A DNA stretch of 64,000 nucleotides from Streptomyces odontomachi (lineage in GTDB: Bacteria > Actinomycetota > Actinomycetes > Streptomycetales > Streptomycetaceae), in the NCBI RefSeq assembly GCF_024435355.1, contig NZ_JAMJWG010000016.1, positions 209,727 to 273,726 on the forward strand, written 5' to 3'. The notes under the pieces are model-generated. The model was not told the origin of the DNA, made no database searches, and saw only the letters and a program-made list of their open reading frames with translations. The translations under genes were made by a program, and so were the position numbers. Shown piece by piece: positions 54,754-63,190 of the stretch; within the stretch, counting starts at the first letter, position 1, and every line of letters begins with the position of its first letter.

Positions 54754-55245
54754 ATGCGCATCCGCATCGACGCCACCGACCTCCCCGGCCGCACCTGCGG
54801 CGCCGGTCCCGCCACGGACTTCGGCACCCAGGGCTACGCCAACATCCACGTCGCCGTGCAGCGCCGCAACCGCCCGGCCGAGTTGCTCGATCCGCAGCCC
54901 GGCGACGCCGCAACCGCCACCTGGACCCTGGAGTGCACCACCACCGCCGGCGCGGCGGATCCGGCGGGCGCGACACCCGTCGACGTCAGGGGCCCGTACG
55001 TGCAGGGACGCCCAGGCGGCCGTTTCGTCTACCTGTCGTGGGGCACGGTCGACGGACCGGGCGACTTCACGATGTTCCGACGCGCCAAGCTGATGCTGGA
55101 CGCCGTCCCGGCCGAGGTACTCACCACCGCCGCACGCCAGGGCCTCCTGGTAGGCCGCCTGGGCCTGACCGACGGCCGCGGCAACCCCCTGTGCGCCCGA
55201 GTCGTACCCCCGCGCATCACCTGGACTTCGGAACCGTCCCCCTGA
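54754..55245 (+). CDS. DUF5990 family protein
   Basis: A 163-residue protein (MRIRIDATDLPGRTCGAGPA ... HVAVQRRNRPAELLDPQPGD ... RGPYVQGRPGGRFVYLSWGT). The beginning, the RGPY-QG-PG-RF-YLSWG core and the C-terminal PRITW strand match the DUF5990 family, small soluble proteins of unknown function in actinobacteria. ATGs at 54742, 54745 and 54754 are close; 54754 gives the usual start. It is divergent from the alginate lyase and seems unrelated to it. Confidence 0.82.
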   Translation: MRIRIDATDLPGRTCGAGPATDFGTQGYANIHVAVQRRNRPAELLDPQPGDAATATWTLECTTTAGAADPAGATPVDVRGPYVQGRPGGRFVYLSWGTVDGPGDFTMFRRAKLMLDAVPAEVLTTAARQGLLVGRLGLTDGRGNPLCARVVPPRITWTSEPSP

Positions 55246-55341
55246 CCCGCGCGGCGCTCGCCGGCGAGTGAGGTGCCGCCGCAGGGCCGCCGCAGGGCCG
55301 CCGCAGGGCCGCCTTTGCTGGGGTGGGTGGGTCGGTGTCGC

Positions 55342-55429
55342 GGGGGTATGTACGTGCTCGGCCGGCGCGATTGCCCTGGACCGTCAGTTCACGGCACCCA
55401 GCGGCGGTCCTGCGCGCGCACATACCCCC
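55342..55429 (+). repeat. 88-bp element with covarying ends, copy A
   Basis: Starts GGGGGTATGT and ends ACATACCCCC, perfect 10-bp terminal inverted repeats. The interior reads ACGTGCTCGGCCGGCGCG ... GGCGGTCCTGCGCGCGC. It is about 85-90 percent identical to copy B read from the opposite strand. No protein is supported. The 660-bp gap between DUF5990 and the oxidoreductase gene holds only these copies. Confidence 0.75.
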
Positions 55430-55568
55430 ACGACACCTCCCGTCTCACTCGCGGCTCTCCCCCGGTGGTTCGTTATTCCTTCCTCCACCCCTTTCGGGGT
55501 GTCGCCCCCCACGGGCATGGAACAAGCCCCACCGGCGGGGCAGGCGCGTACGAAACGGGAGGGGGTGT

Positions 55569-55655
55569 GGGGGATGTGCGCGCGCAGGACCGCCGCCGAG
55601 TGCCGGTGAACTAACGGTCCACGATCATCGCGCCGGCCGAGCACGTACATCCCCC
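55569..55655 (-). repeat. 87-bp element with covarying ends, copy B (inverted)
   Basis: Inverted relative to copy A and 139 bp away. Ends are GGGGGATGT and ACATCCCCC. Where copy A has the extra TA in one end, it has the matching TA in the other; copy B lacks both. The change in one arm is thus compensated in the other, as expected if pairing is selected. It could be a structured RNA, a MITE or a REP-like sequence. Confidence 0.75.
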
Positions 55656-55904
55656 ACGCCCCCGACCCGCAACGAAACAGAAGGCGACCCCAGCCACAGA
55701 CGGACCCGCACTCGGCAACGCGCACCGGCACACGCCGCGCAATAACAAGCCCGTCCGGCGATTGAGGACGAGGCCGTCAAGGCCGACAAAGGGGGCCTGG
55801 GGGCAAAGCCCCCAGAGGGGGCGCCCACGGGGCGCCGCCCCCCATGACGCCCCGGATCCGGGGAACCCGCCGACCGAACCCACGACAGAAAGCAGGACCA
55901 CCTC

Positions 55905-56825
55905 ATGCGAGCCGTCACCTACGACTCCTTCGCCACCGACAACTCCCGTCTGACGATCGGCGAGGTCCCCGACCCCAAGGTGGGCCCCGGGCAGGTGCTC
56001 ATCGAGGTGCGGGCGGCCGGGGTCAACCCGGTGGACTGGAAGATCATGACCGGCGGTCTCGACCCGATGATCGACACGGTCTTCCCGGTGATCCCGGGCT
56101 GGGACGTCGCCGGGGTGGTGACGTCCCTCGGCCCGGACGTACCGGAGTTCGCGATCGGCGACGAGGTCATGGCCTACGCCCGCAAGGACGTGGTGCAGGC
56201 CGGCAGCTACGCGCAGTACATCGCCGTCGCCGCCCCCGCCGTCGCACGCAAGCCCGCCGCCCTGGACTGGCCACAGGCCGGCGGCCTGCCGCTGGCGGGC
56301 CTGACCGCACGGCGCACCCTGGACCGGCTGGAGATCGGTCCCGGCGACGTGCTGCTGGTGCACGGCGCCTCCGGCGGAGTGGGCAGCCTCGGCGTGCAGA
56401 TCGCCGTGGACCGCGGCGCCCGGGTCCTGGGCACCGCGTCGCCGGGCAACCACGACTTCCTGCGCGGCCTCGGCGCCGAGCCCATCGCCTACGGGGACGG
56501 GCTGGCCGACCGGGTGCGGGAGCTGGCGCCGGACGGGGTGCAGGCGGTCGCGGACTTCGCGGGCGGCCAGCTGGAGACGACCCTGGCCGTGCTCGCCCCG
56601 AAGGGCCGGCACGCCTCCATCCTCGATCCGGCGGTCCTCGAGCACGGCGGCCATCTGATCTGGGTGCGACCGGACGGCGCCGGGCTCGCAGAGTTGGCCG
56701 CCCTCGTCGAACGGGGCGCCCTCACCGTCGAAGTCGCCGCCACCCACCCGCTGGACGAGGTCGGTGCCGCCCTGGACGCCAGCCGCACCGGCCACACCCG
56801 AGGAAAGATCGTGCTGGTGCCCTGA
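55905..56825 (+). CDS. NADP-dependent quinone oxidoreductase-like protein (MDR family)
   Basis: A 306-residue zinc-independent medium-chain reductase (MRAVTYDSFATDNSRLTIGE ...). The N-terminal GroES-like domain has AAGVNPVDWKIMTGGLD and GWDVAGVV; the nucleotide-binding domain has GDVLLVHGASGGVGSLGVQI near residue 150. There are no structural zinc cysteines. Family members reduce quinones or enones with NADPH and protect against electrophiles. The ATG at 55905 follows a gene-free space containing the two repeat copies. It appears monocistronic. Confidence 0.9.
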   Translation: MRAVTYDSFATDNSRLTIGEVPDPKVGPGQVLIEVRAAGVNPVDWKIMTGGLDPMIDTVFPVIPGWDVAGVVTSLGPDVPEFAIGDEVMAYARKDVVQAGSYAQYIAVAAPAVARKPAALDWPQAGGLPLAGLTARRTLDRLEIGPGDVLLVHGASGGVGSLGVQIAVDRGARVLGTASPGNHDFLRGLGAEPIAYGDGLADRVRELAPDGVQAVADFAGGQLETTLAVLAPKGRHASILDPAVLEHGGHLIWVRPDGAGLAELAALVERGALTVEVAATHPLDEVGAALDASRTGHTRGKIVLVP

Positions 56826-56971
56826 GCACCCTCTCACCTGGCAACCGGCCGGTTTCCGTACCGCGTCGACCGCGGGCGGCAGCCGGCCGGTGCCGCATGC
56901 CCGTCAGGACCGGTGTCGTCACGGCCCCTTGACGCCACCCCGAAACGTGCCCGACAGTCATGGGCAACCAT

Positions 56972-56987
56972 TTGAGAGCGCTCTCAA
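56972..56987. promoter_or_regulatory. Perfect 16-bp palindrome, LacI-type operator
   Basis: TTGAGAGCGCTCTCAA lies 59 bp before the GH16 start. The centre GAGCGCTC equals that of the Streptomyces CebR site TGGGAGCGCTCCCA, suggesting a LacI-family sugar repressor for the glucanase. Confidence 0.65.
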
Positions 56988-57045
56988 GAACGGTACGAAA
57001 ACCCCCACTCGAAACCCCCACTCCTCCAACCGAAAGCAGCCCCCC

Positions 57046-58062
57046 ATGTACAGGACCCCGCACCGGATCATGTACCGAACTGCTTCCTCAGATCGGCCGC
57101 GACGGCGACTGGTAGCCGTCGTGACCGCGCTGGCGCTGCCGCTGATCGGACTGCTCGGGCTCAGCGCGTCCTCCGGCGCCGGCAGCGCGGCGGCCGAAAC
57201 CCCCCACACCAGCACCGCGGCCCACGCCGCCGCACCCGCCTCCGCAGACACCATGAGCACCGTCTTCCGTGACGACTTCAACGGCGCCGCCGGCTCCCGG
57301 CTGAACGGCTCCGACTGGCTCTACGACATCGGCACCAGCTACAACGGCGGCGCCGCCAACTGGGGCACCGGCGAGATCGAGTCGTCGACCGACTCGACCG
57401 ACAACGTCTACCAGGACGGCGCCGGCCACATGGTGATCAAGCCGCTCCGTGACGGTTCGGGGCACTGGACGTCCGGCCGCGTGGAGACCCAGCGCACCGA
57501 CTTCGGCGCTCCCGCCGGCGGCCAGATGGAGATGAGCGCGTCCCTCAAGCAGCCCGCTCCGTCCAGCGGTCTCGGCTACTGGCCCGCGTTCTGGGCGATG
57601 GGTGCCGACGCCCGCCCGGTCGGGGCCACCAACTGGCCCAGCATCGGCGAACTCGACATCATGGAGGACGTCAACGCGCTCAGCCAGCACTCGACCACCT
57701 TCCACTGCGGCCAGTGGGCGGGCGAGTGCCATGACCCGGACGGCATCAGCAGCGGGTTGCAGGCCTGTTCCGGCTGCCAGAGCGACTACCACACGTACTC
57801 CGTGATCGTGGACCGCACCAACGCCTCAGCCGAGCAGCTGCGCTTCTACCTCGACGGCACCCAGACCTTCGCGGTCAACCAGAACGAGGTGTCGGCCGGC
57901 ACCTGGGCCGCCGCCGTCGACCACGGCTTCTTCGCCATCTTCGACGTGGCGATCGGCGGCTCGTACCCGAACAAGGTGTGCGGGTGCACCTCACCGTCGG
58001 CGGACATCACCCCCGGCGCGGGCATGAGCGTGGACTGGTTCCAGGTCGCCGTGAGCCAGTGA
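57046..58062 (+). CDS. Secreted glycoside hydrolase family 16 (beta-glucanase-like)
   Basis: A 338-residue secreted enzyme from ATG 57046. The signal peptide has a basic N-region (RRRLVAVVTALALPLIGLLG) and an Ala-rich cleavage zone. The GH16 domain starts near DTMSTVFRDDFNGAAGSRLN; the catalytic motif is WPSIGELDIMEDV, giving the nucleophile and acid/base glutamates, and GLGYWPAFWAMGAD precedes it. Likely substrates are beta-1,3- or mixed-linkage glucans. Four cysteines near the C-terminal half (CHDPDGISSGLQACSGC) may form disulfides. A LacI-type palindrome lies just upstream. Confidence 0.9.
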   Translation: MYRTPHRIMYRTASSDRPRRRLVAVVTALALPLIGLLGLSASSGAGSAAAETPHTSTAAHAAAPASADTMSTVFRDDFNGAAGSRLNGSDWLYDIGTSYNGGAANWGTGEIESSTDSTDNVYQDGAGHMVIKPLRDGSGHWTSGRVETQRTDFGAPAGGQMEMSASLKQPAPSSGLGYWPAFWAMGADARPVGATNWPSIGELDIMEDVNALSQHSTTFHCGQWAGECHDPDGISSGLQACSGCQSDYHTYSVIVDRTNASAEQLRFYLDGTQTFAVNQNEVSAGTWAAAVDHGFFAIFDVAIGGSYPNKVCGCTSPSADITPGAGMSVDWFQVAVSQ

Positions 58063-58297
58063 ACGCCCCCTGACCCCACCGGCCCGGCCGGCAGGGTCGG
58101 GCCGACGCGTCACACCCATCGGGTCGGCGGTCCCGCAGCGGGGACCGCCGGCCCGATCGCGTGCCGGGATCCGGTCAGCCGGTGTCAGCCGTAACGGAAC
58201 CCATACACGCCCGCGTCCGCATGGGAATGGGCCGCGGGCAACCCTGGGACTATCGTCAAGACATCAATGGCCAGAGCGACAAGGGGGATGGCCGGTG

Positions 58298-58552
58298 ATG
58301 GCGGACGAGGCCGTGATCGGCTGTACCGGGGTACTGACCATCGGCACGCGCGGAGTCGCCGGTCCCGGTGAGGTCCTGGTGCGGGTACGCGGTGGTTCGG
58401 AGACCTTCCTCGCCTGGTCGGCCGAACCCCTACCACAGGGCTCGACCGTGCTCGTCATCGAATCCCGTGGCAGCCGCCAGGTCGATGTCATCGAGTGGAC
58501 CGATCCATTGGACGCGCCGTTCGCCTCGGGTGGCGTCGGCAGCGTCGGCTGA
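58298..58552 (+). CDS. Small NfeD-like protein upstream of flotillin
   Basis: An 84-residue beta-rich protein (MADEAVIGCTGVLTIGTRGV AGPGEVLVRVRGG). The pattern G-x-GVA-PGEV-VRV-GG ... STVLVIESRGSRQVDV is like the soluble OB-fold part of NfeD proteins, which commonly accompany flotillins, without the membrane part. Start: GTG 58295 and ATG 58298 are adjacent, with GGGGG about ten bases before. It ends 10 bp before the flotillin gene, clearly one operon. Confidence 0.7.
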   Translation: MADEAVIGCTGVLTIGTRGVAGPGEVLVRVRGGSETFLAWSAEPLPQGSTVLVIESRGSRQVDVIEWTDPLDAPFASGGVGSVG

Positions 58553-58562
58553 GGAGTGAGAG

Positions 58563-59735
58563 ATGTTCGGTTACCGTGTGCCCGCCCCTGACCAGGCGAT
58601 GCTCATCTCGGGCGGCAGGCGTGGGCTCAAAGGCGCACCGTTCCGGGTGGTGACCGGCCACGGCAAGTTCGTTCTTCCCGTCTTCCGCAAGACCCGCTTC
58701 CTGACCCTCGCGATGCGCGAGGCCGAGGTCGAGGAGAAGTGCGTGACCCGGCAGGGCATCACCCTGACCGTACGCGCCGTCATCGCCTTCAAGGTCGGCA
58801 ACGACGTCGAGAGCATCGTCAACGCCGGGCAGCGCTTCCTCTCCGACCAGGACCAGATGGCGATCCTCACCGGCCGCATCTTCGCCGGTCACCTGCGGTC
58901 CATCATCGGTTCGATGACGGTCGAGGAGATCGTGACCGAGCGCCAGAAGCTGGCCACCGAGGTGCTGGAGACCTCCAAGGCCGAAATGGCGAAGATCGGG
59001 CTGATCGTCGACTCGCTCCAGATCCAGTCCATCGACGACGGCAAGACCGGCTACATCGAGGCGATGTCGGCGCCGCACAAGGCCGCCATCCAGCGCCAGG
59101 CCCAGATCGCGCAGGCGCAGGCCTCGCAGGCGTCCGCCGAAGCGCAGCAGGAGGCGACCCGTAAGCAGGCCGAATACGCCCGTCAGACCTCCATCGTCCA
59201 GGCGCAGTACAGCGCCGAGGTGGACCGCGCCCAGGCGGAGGCCTCCCAGGCCGGACCGCTGGCCCAGGCGCACGCCCAGCGCGAGGTGCTCACCGCACAG
59301 ACCGAGCTGGCCGAACGCAAGGCGGAGCTGCGTCAGAAGGAACTGATCGCCGAGGTCGTCAAGCCCGCGGAGGCGGAGGCGGAGCGGATCCGGCTGCTGG
59401 CGATGGCCGAGGCCGAGCGGATGAAGATCCAGGCGGAGGCCGCCGCCTCGTACGACCGCGTCGCCCTCGACCAGAAGCTGATCGAGCAGCTGCCCCAGAT
59501 CGTCAAGGAGGCCTCCGCCGGTCTCGCCAACGCCAACGTCAACGTGCTCAACGGCACGGACGGCCTGGGCCAGCTCGCGGCCGGCCTGGTCGGGCAGGGC
59601 CTGACGATCCTGGACTCGGTCAAGCAGAACCTCGGCACGAGCACCGACTCGGTCCAGAGCCAGAACGGCGACGTGCGGCGCACCTCCGACTCCGGCGCCC
59701 GGAGCGGAAACAGTCGCGCGATCGGTATCGAGTGA
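58563..59735 (+). CDS. Flotillin-like SPFH/band 7 protein
   Basis: A 390-residue protein. The SPFH domain covers about residues 10-170 (MREAEVEEKCVTRQGITLTV RAVIAFKVG; FLSDQDQMAILTGRIFAGHLR), and a long Ala/Glu/Gln-rich coiled coil (about 175-310) typical of flotillins follows. The C-terminal region (LIEQLPQIVKEASAGLANAN) is the oligomerisation end. There is no obvious membrane helix, so it may attach through the domain itself or by the small upstream partner. Flotillins scaffold membrane microdomains. It is preceded by an NfeD-like gene as in other bacteria. Confidence 0.88.
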   Translation: MFGYRVPAPDQAMLISGGRRGLKGAPFRVVTGHGKFVLPVFRKTRFLTLAMREAEVEEKCVTRQGITLTVRAVIAFKVGNDVESIVNAGQRFLSDQDQMAILTGRIFAGHLRSIIGSMTVEEIVTERQKLATEVLETSKAEMAKIGLIVDSLQIQSIDDGKTGYIEAMSAPHKAAIQRQAQIAQAQASQASAEAQQEATRKQAEYARQTSIVQAQYSAEVDRAQAEASQAGPLAQAHAQREVLTAQTELAERKAELRQKELIAEVVKPAEAEAERIRLLAMAEAERMKIQAEAAASYDRVALDQKLIEQLPQIVKEASAGLANANVNVLNGTDGLGQLAAGLVGQGLTILDSVKQNLGTSTDSVQSQNGDVRRTSDSGARSGNSRAIGIE

Positions 59736-59860
59736 CCGTGTGACCGTGTGACCGAGGAACGGAACCGAAACCGATGTCGTGATCGGTTTCGGTTCCGTTG
59801 TCGTGATCGGCTCTGGTCTCGGTGCCGGTGCCGTGTCAAGTGTCGGTACCGGATGCAGGA

Positions 59861-60514
59861 TCAGTAGCCGCCCCCGCTGGAACCGGTTTTGGTACCGGTC
59901 GGGCTGGGGCTGCCGGTCGGGCTGGGGCTCCCGCTCGCGCTCTTCGTGATCGCCTTGCCCGAGGGGTCCATGACCCACCACACGCCGCCGAACTGGTTGA
60001 GCAGCTGCCCCATGATGTCGCCCTTCTTCTTGTCGAGGGCGTAGTAGTAGACGGGTCGTCCGTTGACCGTGACCTGCGTCGAGCCGTCGGTCCGGTGCGT
60101 CGTGCCGAGCTTCAGCCCGCTGGTGCCCGTGCCGGCCTTGGGCGTGCCCTGGGTGGTCATGGGCGGCCAGGCCGCCGCACAGGCGCCGGTGCACGTCGAC
60201 TTCGAGGACTTGTCGGCTTGGAAGCGGTACAGCGAACGGCCGTTCTCGCCGACCAGGACCTTGCCGACCTTGCTGGAGGCCACCGACACCATGGCGGGCC
60301 CGGTCGGCGAGGCGGTGACCGGATCGGCCGAGCCGGTCTGTGCGTTCCTGTCGGGGGTCTCGGCGACCTCCGCCGAGCCAGGAGCCTGGGAGACGGTCGC
60401 GGACGACTTCTCATGGCCGCTGGAGCATCCGGTCACGAGGGCGGTGGCAAGGCTGACGGCGGCGAGCAGTGCGGCACCGGCCGCCCAGTCGGCCACCAGG
60501 GCGGGGCGTTTCAT
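59861..60514 (-). CDS. Lipoprotein with secreted-repeat (COG4315-type) domains
   Basis: A 217-residue lipoprotein from ATG 60514. The signal peptide ends in a lipobox around LATALVTGCSS. Two copies of the repeat follow: NGRSLYRFQADKSSKSTCTG ACAAAWPP near residue 90 and NGRPVYYYALDKKKGDIMGQ near 150. Proteins of this family are surface-exposed and may bind haem or metal (a Cys pair is visible in STCTGACAA), but no activity is proven. The C-terminal tail is a Ser/Pro/Thr repeat. Convergent with the flotillin gene. Confidence 0.85.
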   Translation of the reverse strand: MKRPALVADWAAGAALLAAVSLATALVTGCSSGHEKSSATVSQAPGSAEVAETPDRNAQTGSADPVTASPTGPAMVSVASSKVGKVLVGENGRSLYRFQADKSSKSTCTGACAAAWPPMTTQGTPKAGTGTSGLKLGTTHRTDGSTQVTVNGRPVYYYALDKKKGDIMGQLLNQFGGVWWVMDPSGKAITKSASGSPSPTGSPSPTGTKTGSSGGGY

Positions 60515-60778
60515 ACGAGCCTCTCGTAGGTTGGTGCGGCGCCGTCGGGTGGGGCGCCCGTCCACTCCCCTCCCACTACGGGGCAGTACCCACGGCCCGG
60601 CAACCCGGGTGATCCGTTGGAGGGCCGGACGGGGGCCGATCGGGTCGCCGCGGTGGACACGTCCGCCCGTCCCCCGCGGGCTCGCCCGCCCGTTCCCGCG
60701 CGGGGGACCGCGGGGACGGCCGCTCCCGCCGTCCCCCGCCCGGTGCCTCACCCTGCCCGGTGCCTCACCCCGCCCGGC

Positions 60779-61012
60779 TCACCTGAGTCTTCTGCGCCGG
60801 TTGACCTCCCGTACCCGCGCGCGCAGCAGCTCGGCCGGCCCGGGGAGGCCTAACTCTCCGGCCGGACAGTGCCATTCCGGCCCGCCACCGGGTGGCCGCA
60901 GACGCACCAGCCCGTGCTCGACCCCGATCACCTGCCCCACCCGTCCGTCCCTGCCGTCCAGCGCATAGGACCCGACCCTGGGCGGCCGCTCGCCGCTCCG
61001 CCGGACCCCCAT
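60779..61012 (-). CDS. Small basic protein coupled to the ELGRCN protein
   Basis: A 77-residue protein (MGVRRSGERPPRVGSYALDG RDGRVGQVIGVEHGLVRLRP PGGGPEWHC). A short beta-barrel-like segment with alternating hydrophobic residues is visible. The ATG (61010-61012) overlaps the stop of the ELGRCN gene, so both are made together. A protein reading DGRVGQV-G-VRLRPPGGG-EW recurs in Streptomyces beside ELGRCN proteins as I remember, but the function is unknown. Confidence 0.7.
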   Translation of the reverse strand: MGVRRSGERPPRVGSYALDGRDGRVGQVIGVEHGLVRLRPPGGGPEWHCPAGELGLPGPAELLRARVREVNRRRRLR

Positions 61013-61227
61013 CACCGCCGCACCTCGTCCAACACGGCGATCAGCCGCGCGGCCGTGTCCAGGTTGCAGCGCCCCAGTTCCACCAGCGGATACGGTTCGT
61101 CGTTCGCCGCGCTCAGGGGATCGACGCGCAGCGACGGCAGTACCACTCCGAGGGCGCCGAGAGCCCCACGTAGCCGCGTCACCACGTCCTCCGCAGCCTG
61201 GGTCCCTTCCACCGACTTGGCCACCAT
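61012..61227 (-). CDS. Small ELGRCN-motif protein (chromosomal copy)
   Basis: A 71-residue protein from ATG 61227 (MVAKSVEGTQAAEDVVTRLR GALGALGVVLPSLRVDP ... YPLVELGRCNLDTAARLIAV). It is a clear relative of the element-borne protein at 17388 over GVVLPSL and LVELGRCN. The two share length, the N-terminal helix and the lone cysteine. It is coupled by a TGATG overlap to the 60779 gene. The function is unknown. ATG 61266 is an alternative start. Confidence 0.75.
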   Translation of the reverse strand: MVAKSVEGTQAAEDVVTRLRGALGALGVVLPSLRVDPLSAANDEPYPLVELGRCNLDTAARLIAVLDEVRR

Positions 61228-61405
61228 CTTCTGCAACCTCCACGCTGAGTTCGTCCTGCCACACACAGAGTGGCGGATAAACCGGCCCCGTGACCACTGT
61301 CGGTGATCAACAGCACACTCTGTGGCACAATGCAGGGAGGTGGGCGTCCCCTTCCTCGTCCACCCGGCGGCCGGGCCGGTTCCTCGCCCGCCCGGCGCGC
61401 CCAGC

Positions 61406-63064
61406 TCAGCTCAGCCCCGCCGCGACACCACCGGGCGGCACATCCCTCCGGGCGTCCGACTCTCCAGCGTCCGGCTCCTCGACATCCGAGCCGTCGTCGT
61501 CCGAACCGCCGCCGCCCTGACGCCCGGTCAGGGCGGGCAGCAGCAGCGCCGGGAGTACGGAGAGGGCCGCGAAGGCCACGGCCCAGGTGAAGGTGTGACC
61601 GTAGGCGGTGGCCCTGCCGGCCGGCCCGGGGTGGGCGGCGAACTGCCCTTGCAGCACCACGGCGAGCACGGCCGCGCCGAACGAGCCGCCGATCTGCTGC
61701 ATGATCCGGGTGGTGCTGCTGGCGTCCGGGATCTGCGCGGGGGCGAGATCGTGGTAGGCGCCGACCATGACGGCGAGGTTGACCGCGCTCAGCCCGGCCC
61801 CGCGCACCACCAGCGCCACTCCCAGGAGCAGTCCACTGACGTGCGCACCGCCCAGGGCGAACGGCAGTGTGCCCAACGTCACCAGAACGGCGCCCACAAG
61901 GACGACCGGACGCGGCCCGACGCCGTCGATCAGCCCCCCGAACCGACGAGCGAGCAGGCTCCCCAGGCCCTGGAGTCCCAGCAGCAGACCGGTGACCTGG
62001 GCGCCGTGGCCGCGCTGCTGCTGGTAGTAGAGCGGCAGCAGCAGCATGGCGCCGAACATCGACAGCCCGGACAGGAACAGCAGGGCGCTGGACGCGCTGA
62101 AGGAGCGGGCGCGGAACAGGTCCAGATTGATCAACGGAGCGTCCACGCGCAGCGCCCGGACGACGAACCCGACCAACAGCAGCACCCCGCCGGCCAACGG
62201 GACCAGCGCCGCCGGACGGCCGATACGACCGTCGCCGCCCACCTGGGTCAGCCCGTAGACGAGCCCGGCGAGCGCCGGCGAGATCAGCAGCAGGCCCGGC
62301 AGGTCCAGGCGCCGGCCGTACAGGGGAACGTCGCCGGGCAGCACGCGCCAGGCCAGGACCAGGGCGACGACGCAGAGCGGCACGTTGACGTAGAAGATCC
62401 ACCGCCAGCTGAGGTGATCCACGATCAGGCCGCCGATCATCGGGCCGAAGATCGGGCCCACCAGCGCGGGCAGCGTGACGAGGGCCAGCAGCCGACCGAT
62501 GGTGCCGACCCCGGCGGCCCGCATCAGCAGGGTCTGCATGATCGGCATCAGCAGCCCGCCGCCGATGCCCTGGAGCACCCGGAAGGCGATCAGCGCGCCC
62601 ATGTTCCAGGCCAGGCCGCAGCAGACCGACCCGGCCAGGAACAGCAGCAGCGCCGCGAGCCACATCCGCTTGGCGCCGAACCGGTCGACCGCCCAGCCGG
62701 TGAGCGGGATCGACATGGCCAGGGCCAGCAGATAGCCGGTGCTCACCCACTGCACGGTGGCGACGGGGGCGTCCAGGTCGTTGCTCAGGGTGCGCAGCGC
62801 GACGTTCACGATCGTGCTGTCCAGCAGCGGCGCCAGCACCCCGATGACGAGGACCCCAGCCAGCCGCAGCAACGCCGGGTCCAACCGCCCCGCCTTCTTC
62901 TTCGCGCCCTTCCCCGCGCCCTTCTTCGGACTGCCCTTAGGACTGCCTTTAGGGCTGCCCTTCGCGCTCGCCTTGGTGGTCGCCTTCGCGCTCGCGCCCT
63001 TGCCCACTCCGTCCGCCCCCTGGTCACGCTGCCGTTCCCTGCCGTCCCGGCGGCGATGCGGCAC
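61406..63064 (-). CDS. DHA2-family (EmrB/QacA) multidrug efflux MFS transporter
   Basis: A 14-helix major facilitator of about 552 residues. LAPLLDSTIVNVALRTLSND is motif D1 and VDRFGAKRMWLAALLLFLAG motif A; FRVLQGIGGGLLMPIMQTLL and IGGLIVDHLSWRWIFYVNVP are also typical of DHA2 exporters. A Lys/Ser/Gly-rich cytosolic N-terminus (KGSPKGSPKGSPKKGAGKGA) precedes the core. The GTG at 63064 was taken as start but 63007 is possible. It is divergent from a TetR gene; two GAGAC-N5-GTCTC sites lie between them, so it is a TetR-repressed pump. Confidence 0.9.
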   Translation of the reverse strand: MPHRRRDGRERQRDQGADGVGKGASAKATTKASAKGSPKGSPKGSPKKGAGKGAKKKAGRLDPALLRLAGVLVIGVLAPLLDSTIVNVALRTLSNDLDAPVATVQWVSTGYLLALAMSIPLTGWAVDRFGAKRMWLAALLLFLAGSVCCGLAWNMGALIAFRVLQGIGGGLLMPIMQTLLMRAAGVGTIGRLLALVTLPALVGPIFGPMIGGLIVDHLSWRWIFYVNVPLCVVALVLAWRVLPGDVPLYGRRLDLPGLLLISPALAGLVYGLTQVGGDGRIGRPAALVPLAGGVLLLVGFVVRALRVDAPLINLDLFRARSFSASSALLFLSGLSMFGAMLLLPLYYQQQRGHGAQVTGLLLGLQGLGSLLARRFGGLIDGVGPRPVVLVGAVLVTLGTLPFALGGAHVSGLLLGVALVVRGAGLSAVNLAVMVGAYHDLAPAQIPDASSTTRIMQQIGGSFGAAVLAVVLQGQFAAHPGPAGRATAYGHTFTWAVAFAALSVLPALLLPALTGRQGGGGSDDDGSDVEEPDAGESDARRDVPPGGVAAGLS

Positions 63065-63110
63065 GCGGCCGTCGTACGGGCGGACGCAGGGCCGGCGATC
63101 ATCGCCATAA

Positions 63111-63180
63111 GAGACGTATCGTCTCCAGTCCCGGTGCCACGGTAGCCTAGCCGCGGTGAACAAGAGACGCCAAGTCTCTT
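63111..63180. promoter_or_regulatory. Two TetR operators between pump and regulator
   Basis: GAGAC-GTATC-GTCTC at 63111-63125 and AAGAGAC-GCCAA-GTCTCTT at 63162-63180 share GAGAC-N5-GTCTC. They lie in the 126-bp divergent gap, one nearer each gene. One TetR dimer pair could repress both genes. Confidence 0.75.
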
Positions 63181-63190
63181 GGAGGTGCTC

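Noticed and set aside
58488..60194. 568-codon frame on the minus strand across flotillin and lipoprotein genes
   Set aside because: It overlaps two well-supported genes and is rich in Leu/Arg/Gly shadow repeats.
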